Assembly (NCBI GenBank): GCA_963971305.1
Contig: OZ020313.1
Span: forward strand, 56,616,203-56,680,202
DNA: 64,000 nt
Source: Arcuatula senhousia
Taxonomy: Eukaryota; Mollusca; Bivalvia; Mytilida; Mytilidae
Direction of reading: 5' to 3'
Below the pieces are notes generated by a model. That model was not told the DNA's origin. It did no database searches and saw only the letters and a program-made list of their open reading frames with translations. Each line of letters opens with the position of its first letter. Position 1 is the first letter of the stretch. Shown piece by piece: positions 54,966 through 64,000 of this stretch. The translations under genes and the position numbers were made by a program.

Positions 54966-56400
54966 ATGTCCCCGAACACGAAGTGTCGGGGACATATTGT
55001 TTTTGCTCGGTTTCTTATTATTATTTTTTTTTTTTTATTATTATTATTCTTAGTATTCTTTAGTGTGAACTTGTCCGCTCGATTTAAAGAACATCTTTAA
55101 AGGTAGGAAGCTGAAACTTCATATATCAAGAGTATGGAGTGTGAAATTGTGTAATCAGGTTTTTTCGTCAAAATCAAACGACCCCTTATAGGGTAAATAG
55201 GGGCCTGAAAATGGCTCCTCAAAATCAAAGTTGAATTTTTACTGGCATTTCCAAACCGGCTGGATTAGGGAAAATTCCTTTCACTATGTAGTAGGTATAT
55301 ATAAGAGGTATCATACAAAAAAAGAATTTTTAAAATCGGACTTACCGTTTTCAAAATTTTGCAAAAAAACGAAAAATAAGTTTTAAAGGGGAGATAATCC
55401 AAATTGAATTTTTGGAAAAATTTAAAACTTCATTATTTTTAAATGAAAATTTGTATTTAAGGTAATTGGGGTATGCCGAGTTTATTTTTGGTATCCAATT
55501 TTTTTTTTTCGTCGGCCATTTTCAAAATGGCCGCCATTTCCGATTAAAATTAAACTTGGTCCGATTTTAATGAAAATTGGTAGTAAAGGTAATTGGGGTA
55601 TGCCAAGTTCATTTCTGGTATCGAATTATTTTTATCGGCCTCCATTTTCAAAATGGCCGCCACTTCCAGTAAAAATTGAACTTGCTCTGATTTTAACGGA
55701 AATTGATATATAAGGGTTTTGAAGGATGACGAATTGATGCGCGTTGTCGAAAATGTCGAAAAATTCAAAATGGCCGCCACTTCCGGTAAAAATTGAACTT
55801 GCTCCGATTTTAACGAAAATTGATATCTAAGGGTTTTGAAGGATGGCGAATTGATGCGCGTTGTCGAAAATGTCGAAAAATTCAAAATGGCCGCCACTTC
55901 CGGTAAAAATTGAACTTGCTCCGATTTAACGAAAATTGATATCTAAGGGTTTTGAAGGATGGCGAATTGATGCGCGTTGTTGAAAATGTCGAAAAATTCA
56001 AAATGGCCGCCACTTCCGGTAAAAAATTCAACTTGCTCCGATTTTAACCAAAATTGATATCTAGGGGTTTCGAATGATAACGAATTGAGGCGCGTTGTCG
56101 AAAAATTCAAAATGGCCGCCAATTCCGGTAAAGATTTAACTTGTTCCGATTTTAACGAAAATTAATATCTAGGGGTTTTGAAGGTTATTCAATTGAGAAG
56201 TGTTGTCGAAAATGTCGAAAAATTCAAAATGGCTGCCACTTTCGGAAAAATTCAACTTGTTCAGATTTAAACGAAAATTGATATTCTAGCATTATAATGG
56301 ATGGTGAACAGAAAAATGTGTTCAAAGAAGCCAGATATTAACAACGAGGGGTACGTGAGGGGACATCTGTGACTCGCTTTGCGATCACAATTATACCTAG
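54966..56400 (+). mobile_element. Type-P element, variant body
   Basis: Head 54966-54995. Body begins with GTGTGAACTTGTCCGCTCG near 55065 and has about 117-bp units (ATGGCCGCCACTTCCGG, GGCGAATTGATGCGCGTTGT). Tail GGGGACAT 56359-56366, hairpin TGTGACTCGC..GCGATCACA, CTAG 56397-56400. Confidence 0.8.
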
Positions 56401-56414
56401 TTATTATTATTATT

Positions 56415-56925
56415 AAGTCGCCCAAAACAAAGTTTGGGAGACTTATTGTTTTTGCACCGTTTCTTATTATTATTATTATTCTTCTGATTCTTTATCGTAA
56501 AGTTGTCCTCCCTAATACAAGAAAATGGTTCAAGGAAATTGAATAACACTTGTTGGATTGGATAGTGGGTCACTCAAAGGCGTGTAATCAAGTTTTGAAA
56601 TTTTCAAGATGGCCGCCGTTTCAAAATGGCGGCCGTCGGAAAAAGTGGGCGGAAAATTTTTTTTCATCGGATCGTCTTGAAAATTGGTAACCTGGGTAAA
56701 GCGGGTATGCTGAATTCAAATCTGCGACCAGATTTGAAATCCGACTTCCGGTTTCAAAATGGCGGCCATTTTACTACACCCACCCCCCTTAAAAATGTGA
56801 ACTTTTTCCGATTTCAATGAAATTTGATTTCTATACATATTTTATTGTACTGAATGGGAAGAAAAAGTATCCAAGGCGATTTTGGGCGACTTGTGTGTTG
56901 GCATCCCAACACAAATTATAGCTAG
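56415..56925 (+). mobile_element. Type-G element, intact 511-bp copy
   Basis: Head 56415-56444, body from about 56479, tail TTTTGGGCGACTT 56880-56892, CTAG 56922-56925. Confidence 0.85.
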
Positions 56926-58873
56926 TTATTATTCTTCTGATTCTTTATCGTAAAGTTGTCCTCCCTAATACAAGAAAATGGTTCAAGGAAATTGAATAAC
57001 ACTTGTTGGATTGGATAGTGGGTCACTCAAAGGCGTGTAATCAAGTTTTGAAATTTTCAAGATGGCCGCCGTTTCAAAATGGCGGCCGTCGGAAAAAGTG
57101 GGCGGAAATTTTTTTTTCATCGGATCGTCTTGAAAATTGGTCATCTGGGTAAAACGGGTATGCTGAATTCAAATCTGCGACCAGATTTGAAATCCGACTT
57201 CCAGTTTCAAAATGGCGGCCATTTTACTTCACCCGCCCCCCTTAGAAATGTGAACTTTGTCCGATTTCAATGAAATTTTATTTCTATACATATTTTATTG
57301 CACTGAATGGGAAGAAAAAGTATCCAAGGCGATTTTGGGCGACTTGTGTGTTGGCATCCCAACACAAATTATAGCTAGTTATTATTCTTCTGATTCTTTA
57401 TCGAGAATTTGTCCTCCCTAGTACAAGAAAAGGGTCCAAGGAAATTGAATAACACTTGTGAGATAGGATACTGGGTCACTCAAAGTTGTGTAATGCACTT
57501 TTAAAATTTTCAAGATGGCCGCCGTTTCAAAATGGCGGCCATCGGAAAAAGTGGGCGGAAAATTTTTTTTCTTCTGATCGTCTTGAAAATTGGTCATCTG
57601 GGTAAAGCGGGTATGCTGAGTTCAAATCTGCGACCGGATTTGAAATCCGACTTACGGTTTTAAAATGGCGGCCATTTTACTACACCCGCCCCCCTAAAAA
57701 CGTCAACTTTGTCCGATTTCAACGAAATTTGATTTCTAGACTTATTTTGATGCACTGATTTGAATGGAACTCTATCCAAGGCGATTTTGGGCGACTTGTG
57801 TGTTGGCATCCCAACACAATTATACCTAGTTATTCTTCTTCTTCTTCCGGACAGAACTTTGTCCGTAGGATTTCTCGAAGACGAAAAGACATAGGTCAAT
57901 GAAACTTACCAGAAAAATAGGTCACCACTAGGAGAAGGTCTTTCCGATTTCGAAATTTTAAAAATGGCGGCCATCTTGGATTGGCGGCCATTTTGAATTT
58001 GAAAAAAATACAAAATAAATCATAAAAAATCACAAAAAATATGGATATGAACCAAAATAGGTTTATAGGTCAATATTAAGGTCCCGGACAATATGCGACC
58101 ATTTTCCGAAAAATCCAAGATGGCCGCCATATTCAAAATGGCCGCCAAAGTGCGAAAATTGAAAAGTTGTCCGATTTCAACGAAAATTGGCATTAAAGTC
58201 AATATTGATATCACGAACAACATGGGGACATTTTGGAACAAATCCAAGATGGTCGTCATATTCAAAATGGCCGCCAAAGTGCGAAAATTTAAAAGTTGTC
58301 CGATTTCAACGAAAATTGGCATTTAGGTCAATATTGATATTATGAACAACATGGTGACATTTTGGAACAAATCCAAGATGGCCATCATATTCAAAATGGC
58401 CGCCAAAATGCGAAAATTAAAAAGTTGTCCGATTTCAACGAAAATTGGCATTTAGGTCAATATTGATATTACGAACAACATGGTGACATTTTTGAACAAA
58501 TCCAAGATGGCTGTCATATTCAAAATGGCCGCCAAAGTGGGAAAATTAAAAAGTTGTCCGATTTCAACTAAAATTGGCATTTAGGTCAATATTGATATTA
58601 CGAACAACATGGTGACATTTTCGAACAAATCCAAGATGGCCACCGAAGTCTGAAAAGCTGAACAAAATTGTGACAAAAGTGGGCACGGGAGGGGATTTCT
58701 TTGTGACTTGCTTGCAATCACAATCAGCACTTGTTATTATGTCCCCGACCACGAAGTGTCGTCGGGGACATATTGTTTTTACTCCGTTTCTTATTTTTCT
58801 TATTATTATTATTATTAAGTCACCGACCACGAAGTGTCGGAGACTTATTGTTTTTGCACCGTTTCTTATTATT

Positions 58874-58985
58874 ATGTCCCCGAACACGAAGTGTCGGGGA
58901 CATATTGTTTTTGCTCGGTTTCTTATTATTATTATTATGTCCCCGAACACGAAGTGTCGGGGACATATTGTTTTTGCTCGGTTTC

Positions 58986-59032
<47 letters not shown>

Positions 59033-61225
59033 TTTCTCGGTATTCTGGATCGTGAACTTGTCCACCTCATTTCTTCGACATCTTTTAAGGTAGGAAGCTG
59101 AAACTTCATATATCAAGAGTATGGAATGGGAGATTGTGCTTTTAGTATTTTTCGTCGAAATCGAACGACTCCTTATAGGTCAAAAAAGGGCCTCAAAATG
59201 GCTCCTCGAAACCGAAGTTGAATTTTACCTGGCATTTCTGATCCGGCAGGGGTAACACAAATTCCTTTATGGGGTAAGTGTAGACTTTCGATACCTTTCA
59301 TTTAAAAAAAAAATTTTGAAAATCGGACTTACGGTTCTCAAAATTTTGCAAAAAATCGAAATTTAATTTTTTTGTCAAATTGAGTTATCTTTCTTGGAAC
59401 AATATATTTTGTAATAGTAATGTAAAAATTCTTAACTTTGTTATTTCTTAATGAAAATTGGTTTACAAGGTAATAGTGGTACGCCGAGTTCATTTTTGGT
59501 ATCGGTAAAAATTTTGGCGGCCATTTTTAAAATGGCGGCTAAAATGGCCGCCATTTTCCCGCCAAAAATTAAACTTGCTCCAATTTTGATGGAAATTGGT
59601 ATATAAGGTAATAGTGGTATGGCGAGTTGATTTTTGACATCAAATTTTTTTTATCGTCGGCCATTTTCAAAATGGCCGCCTTTTCCCGCCAAAATTAAAG
59701 TTACTCTGATTTTGATGAAAATTGATATATAAGGTAATAGTGCTATGGCGAGTTGATTTTTGACATCGAAATTTTTATTTCGTCGGCCATTTTCAAAATG
59801 GCTGCCGTTTCCCGCCAAAAATCAAAGTTACTCCAATTTTAATGAAAATTGGTATACAAGGTTATTGTGGTATGGCGAGTTTATTTTTGATATCAAAATT
59901 TTTTTATCGATTGCCATTTTCAAAATGGCCGCCGTTTCCCGCCAAATTTAAACTTACTCCGATCTTGATGAAAATTGGTATATTAGGTATTCTCAAATGC
60001 CCAAACACATATTGACAAAGAGGGGTACGTGAGGGGACATGTATGTGACTCGCTTGCGATCACAATTAGAACTAGTTATTATTATTATTTTTCTCGGTAT
60101 TCTGGACCGTGAACTTGTCCACCTCATTTTTTTGACATCTTTTAAGGTAGGAAGCTGAATCTTCATATATCAAGAGTATGGAATGGGAGATTGTGCTTTT
60201 TGTATTTTTCGTCGAAATCGAACGACCCCTTATAGGTAAAAAAAGGGCCTCAAAATGGCTCCTCGAAACCGAAGTTGAATTTTTACCTGGCATTTATGAT
60301 CCGGCAGGGGTAGGAAAAATTCCTATATAGGTAAAGTGCGGATATTTAATACCTTTCATTTTAAAAAAAAATTTTGAAAATCGGACCTACCGTTTTCAAA
60401 ATTTTGCAAAAAATCGAAAATTAATTTTTTTGTAAGATTGAGTTATCTTCCTTTGTACAATATATTTTGTAATATAGTAATGAAAAAAATTCTCAACTTT
60501 GTTATTTCTTAATGAAAATTGGTTAACAAGGTAACAGTGGTATGCCGAGTTCATTTTTGGATTCGAAAAATTTTTTGGTGGCCATTTCAAAATGGCGGCT
60601 AAAATGGCTGCCATTTTCCCGCCAAAATTTAAACTTGCTCCGATTTTGATGAAAATTGGTATATATGGTAATAGTGGTATGGTGAGTTGATTTTTGACAT
60701 CAAAATTTTTTATCGTCGGCCATTTTCAAAATGGCCGCCGTTTCCCGCCAAAATTAAAATTACTCCGATTTTGATGAAAATTGATAAATAAGGTAATAGT
60801 GGTATGGCGAGTTGATTTTTGACATGAATTTTTTTTTATCGTCAGCCATTTTCAAAATGGCCGCCATTTTCCCGTCAAAATTAAAGTTACTCTGATTTTG
60901 ATGAAAATTGGTATATAAGGTAATAGTGCTATGGCGAGTTGATTTTTGACATCGAAAATTTTATTTCATCGACCATTTTCAAAATGGCCGCCGTTTCCCG
61001 CCAAAAATCAAAGTTACTCCGATTTTAATGAAAATTGGTATATAGAGTAATTTTAACGTTGGCCATTTTCAAAATGGCCGCCGTTTCCCCGCCAAAATTA
61101 AACTTACTCCGATCTTGATGAAAATTGGTATATAAGGTAATCTCAAATTCCAAATAACATATTGACAAAGAGGGGTACGTGAGGGGACATATATGTGACT
61201 CGCTTGCGATCACAATTAGAACTAG
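58874..61225 (+). mobile_element. Type-P element with nested P copy
   Basis: Head 58874-58903, body 60086-61180, tail GGGGACAT 61183-61190, CTAG 61222-61225. Confidence 0.75.
58937..60075 (+). mobile_element. Type-P element
   Basis: Head 58937-58966, long (TTA)n, body from about 59033, tail GGGGACAT 60033-60040, CTAG 60072-60075. Palindromic core units as in cluster 1. Confidence 0.8.
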
Positions 61226-61233
61226 TTATTATT

Positions 61234-61798
61234 ATATCTCCCAAACACTATGTTTGGGAGATATATTGTTTTTACTCTGTTTCTTATTATTATTCTTCTT
61301 CTTCTTTTTTTTCTTCTTCCGGACATGAACGTGTCCGAGTGGTTTCTCAAAAACTACTCAATGGTTCTTTATGAAATTTTGTGAGGTGATAGAGTGGGTC
61401 CCAAAGGTGTGCATGCAATTTTCAAAGATTTCAAAATGGCCGCCGTTTCCATGGAAACAGGTAAAGGTCATAATATAGGACATTGCGATATCTCGGTTAC
61501 CTAGGTGTGTAGGGTTCTGAAATTTTGTAGGTGAGTAGAGCAAAAGGAGCTCTTTAATAATACGAAAAAAAATTTCTGAGCGATATTTACGGTTTTCGAG
61601 TTATTCACGAAAATGCGATTTTTCGAGCCCAAAAATGGGAAAATTGTCAAAATGCTACAATTTCGACAAAATTTGGTATCTAGGGGTTTGAAATGATGGC
61701 GAGTTAGGATGCGGTGTCAAAATTTATGCTAGAGTGACAATATGCGAACGTTTGGGAGATATTTTTGTGTTGGGCATCCCCAACACAGTCAGCACTAG
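61234..61798 (+). mobile_element. Type-V element, intact (565 bp)
   Basis: Head ATATCTCCCAAACACTATGT..GGGAGATAT 61234-61264. Body starts with perfect hairpin CGGACA-TGAACG-TGTCCG (61320-61337). Tail GTTTGGGAGATAT 61750-61762, hairpin TGTGTTGGG..CCCAACACA 61766-61787, CTAG 61795-61798. The only V head and tail, paired. Confidence 0.85.
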
Positions 61799-62701
61799 TT
61801 ATTATTTTTTGTTTTTTTCTCTGACGCAGCTTTGTCCGCAAGATTACGGAAAAGTGTCTGAAACGATTCTCATGAAACTTGGAATATATATAGGGTTGCA
61901 TATGTAGGCGGGCCTCATGGTTTTAAAATTTTCAAAATGGCCGCCATTTTCAAAATGGCCGCCCTCAAATTAGGGTACCGAAAAATTATCTCGGAAACTA
62001 CTGAATGGATTTCGATGAAATTTGGTATGTAGGTAGAAGGGAGTAAGGAAAGTTGAATGGTGGATACAAAAAATTCAAGATGGCCGCCATTTTCAAAATG
62101 GCCGCCGTCAAAAATTGACCAAAATTTTGTCCGCTAAATTTATCTACCTAAACCTCGATGGATTTGCATGAAATTTTGTATATAAATAGACCATTATATG
62201 TAGATGGTTTTTTTACCAAGAAAAAATTTTGCGCGTCGGCCATTTTCAAAATGGCCGCCATCGAAAATTGTAAAATGGGATATATCTAAAACTACTTGAC
62301 GGATTGCAACCAAATTTGGTATTTACGTAGACGGGATTAAGGGAAGTTGAATGGCCAATTCGAAAAAATCAAGATGGCCGCCATTTTCAAAATGGCCGCC
62401 ATCGAAAATTGTAAAATGGTATATTTCTAAAACTACTTGACGGATTGCAACCAAAATTTGGTATTTAGGTAGATGGGAGTAAGGGAAGTTGAATGGCAAA
62501 TTCGAAAAAATCAAGATGGCCGCCATTTTCAAAATGGCCGTCATCGAAAATTGAAAAAAAGGGGGATCTCGGAAACTATTTGACAGATTTCAACACAATT
62601 TTATATGGTGATGCAGTTAAATATGTCGCTTCGAAATACATGCAGTTCAAACGGGAGGTGACTTCTGTGTTGGCATCCCAACACAATCACATCTAGTTAT
62701 T

Positions 62702-63435
62702 AAGTCCCCCAAACAAAGTTTGGGGACTTATTGTTTTTGCACCGTTTCTTATTATTATTATTCTTCTTCCGTTTCTTCCACTTAGTCGTGAACTTGTCCG
62801 GAGATCCCAGAGAAAACGCCTCCACATATCAATATGAAACTTGGCAGGATAATAGATTGTAAAGAAAGGAAGCTTCGTTGACAATCAGAATTTTCAAAAT
62901 GGCCGCAGTTTCCATGGGAACAGGAAAATGGACTAAATATTGGACATTGCAATATTTTGGTAACCTAGGTGCGCAGGGTTCTGAAATTTTGTAGGTTGAT
63001 AGAGCAAAACATTCTCTTTAATAATATGAAAAAAAAATTTGAAGCGATATTTACGGTTTTCGAGATATAAATAAAAATGTGCTTTCAAGGGAGGTAATCG
63101 GGTCAAAATTTTTGTCCGGATCCTAGAAAAAATGACTCAACATATCAAAATGAAACTTGGCCGGATGAAAGATTGGTATGAAAGGAAGCCTTGTCGACAA
63201 TTGGAATTTTCAAAATGGCCGTCGTTTCCGAGAAAATGCGGAAAGGTCATTATATAGGACATTGAAGATATCTCGGTAACCTTGGTGCATAGGACTTTGT
63301 AACTTGGTATGATTATAGAACTTGATCAGTACTACCAAAATACGAAAAAAATTCTGAAGCGGTATTTACAGTTTTCGCGCTATTCACGAATTTGTGATTT
63401 TTTGGGGCCAAAATGAGTTGGGCCAAAGGGGACTT
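62702..63435 (+). mobile_element. Type-W element with fused 3' end
   Basis: Head AAGTCCCCCAAACAAAGTTTGGGGACTT 62702-62729. Body from about 62757 with CGTGAACTTGTCCGGAG. At 63428 GGGGACTT appears where a W tail arm is due, but the sequence goes straight on with ATTGTTTTTGCACCG, which is head spacer. No terminal hairpin or CTAG. Confidence 0.7.
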
Positions 63436-63528
63436 ATTGTTTTTGCACCGTTTCTTATTATTATGTCCCCGACCACGAAGTGTCGTCGGGGACATATTGT
63501 TTTTACTCCGTTTCTTATTTTTCTTATT

Positions 63529-64000
63529 AAGTCCCCCAAACAACGTTTGGGGACTTATTGTTTTTGCACCGTTTCTTATTATTATTATTCTTCCGATTCT
63601 TCCGCTTAGTCGTGAACTTGTCCGGAGATCCCAGAGAAAACGACTCCACATATCAATATGAAACTTGGCAGGATAATAGATTGCAAAGAAAGGAAGCCTC
63701 GTTGACTATTGGAATTTTCAAAATGGCCGCCGTTTCCATGGAAACAGGAAAATGGAATAAATATTGGACATTGCAATATCTCGGTAACCTAGGTGCGCAG
63801 GGTTCTGAAATTTTGTAGATTGATAGAGCAAAACATTCTCTTTAATAATATGAAAAAAAATTTTGAAGCGATATTTAAGGTTTTGGAGATATAAATAAAA
63901 ATGTGATTTCTCAAGGGAGATAATCGGGTTGAAATTTTCAAAGTGCTCTGATTTACATAAAAATTTATATTTAGGGGTTTTTTGACATGCTGAAGAGAAT
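63529..64000 (+). mobile_element. Type-W element, 3' end outside window
   Basis: Head AAGTCCCCCAAACAACGTTTGGGGACTT 63529-63556. Body from about 63588 closely copies 62757-63060. Its last bases (ACATGCTGAAGAGAAT) match the sequence about 30 bp before the M tail at 54318, so its tail should come just past 64000. Confidence 0.75.

Larger units (their letters stand above)
54909..57378 (+). mobile_element. Type-G element with nested P and G copies
   Basis: Head 54909-54938 (AAGTTTCGGAGACTT variant), body 56932-57330, tail 57333-57345, CTAG 57375-57378. Confidence 0.75.
53372..57829 (+). mobile_element. Type-G element with nested copies
   Basis: Head 53372-53401, body 57386-57780, tail TTTTGGGCGACTT 57785-57797, CTAG 57826-57829. 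Confidence 0.7.
53309..58733 (+). mobile_element. Type-F element (unique address)
   Basis: Head AAATCCCCGACCACGAAGTGTCGGGGATTT, 53309-53338. Body 57832-58690 opens with the hairpin CGGACA-GAACTT-TGTCCG and has ~122-bp units (GTTGTCCGATTTCAACGAAA). Tail GGGGATTT 58691-58698, hairpin TGTGACTTGC..GCAATCACA 58702-58722, ends CTTG 58730-58733. The only F head and only F tail in the window, 5.4 kb apart, with all intervening elements closed between them. Confidence 0.8.
58817..62696 (+). mobile_element. Type-R element (unique address)
   Basis: Head AAGTCACCGACCACGAAGTG..GGAGACTT 58817-58846. Body 61808-62650 starts with GACGCAGCTTTGTCCGC and has ~150-bp units with CAAGATGGCCGCCATTTTCA. Tail AGGTGACTT 62656-62664, hairpin TGTGTTGG-CATC-CCAACACA 62666-62685, CTAG 62693-62696. 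Confidence 0.8.
53257..64000 (+). mobile_element. Nested-insertion cluster 2 (runs off window), intron 13
   Basis: Heads (address): 53257 T, 53309 F, 53372 G, 53426 M, 54374 G, 54909 G, 54966 P, 56415 G, 58739 P', 58817 R, 58874 P, 58937 P, 61234 V, 62702 W, 63463 P', 63529 W. Tail arms: 54318 M, 54844 G, 56359 P, 56880 G, 57333 G, 57785 G, 58691 F, 60033 P, 61183 P, 61750 V, 62657 R; a hybrid W at 63428. Every tail matches the top of the stack. T, P' (58739), P' (63463) and W (63529) are still open at 64000. Lies after exon 13 of the PLEKHA-type gene and on the same strand, so it would be transcribed as intron. Confidence 0.85.

Overview
The window is animal nuclear DNA from a bivalve mollusc, most likely a mussel (Mytilidae). 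This is inferred from the repeat families: TCCGTCC-type intronic repeats, GGCGGCCATTTTGAA-rich core repeats and short palindromic elements. The organism is not proven by any single sequence. Gene density is low. Only one cellular gene is supported, and most of the rest is mobile-element DNA.

Gene: from 22646 to at least 52804 the + strand carries the first 13 coding exons of a PLEKHA5/6/7-type gene (two WW modules, a PH domain, then a long disordered region). I built the exons by reading GT/AG sites. All 13 join in one frame, giving 1110 complete codons plus one base. The 3' exons lie beyond 64000. The introns hold MITEs, tRNA-derived SINEs and four solitary hairpin-ended elements with 168-174 bp internal tandem repeats. 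Two of those sit within about 16 bp of a splice site.

Region by region: 1-1327 is retroelement debris. 1328-11893 is nested-insertion cluster 1. 11894-18960 is debris of one reverse-transcriptase family, a 360-bp tandem duplication and palindromic ATTC repeats. 18960-19478 is a GC-rich retroposon with a 13-bp target-site duplication. 20070-21960 is a LINE relic split by another element. 22646-52804 is the gene. 53257-64000 is nested-insertion cluster 2, inside intron 13, running off the window.

Main discovery candidate: clusters 1 and 2 are made of non-autonomous Helentron/HINE-like (rolling-circle) elements. Each has (i) a 5' head hairpin X-loop-X', (ii) a conserved TATTGTTTTTG..GTTTCTTATT spacer and a (TTA)n run, (iii) a body with palindromic tandem repeats, (iv) a second copy of X' and (v) a terminal hairpin, usually ending CTAG before TTATT. 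The arm sequence ('address') comes in about eight types: AAGTCGCC (G), ATGTCCCC (P), ATGTCTCC (M), ATATCTCC (V), AAATCCCC (F), AAGTCACC (R), AAGTCCCC (W), AAGTCTCC (T). Read left to right, heads and tails behave like matched brackets. All 22 intact tails carry the address of the most recently opened unclosed head, apart from one surplus head inside a perfect 60-bp tandem repeat. New copies therefore repeatedly entered the (TTA)n just inside the head of older copies. Two uninterrupted copies of the host repeat (near 12921 and 13280) serve as paralogous empty sites. They show that cluster 1 entered between two T's without a target-site duplication. No transposase, Rep or helicase ORF is present, so the mobilising enzyme must be elsewhere.
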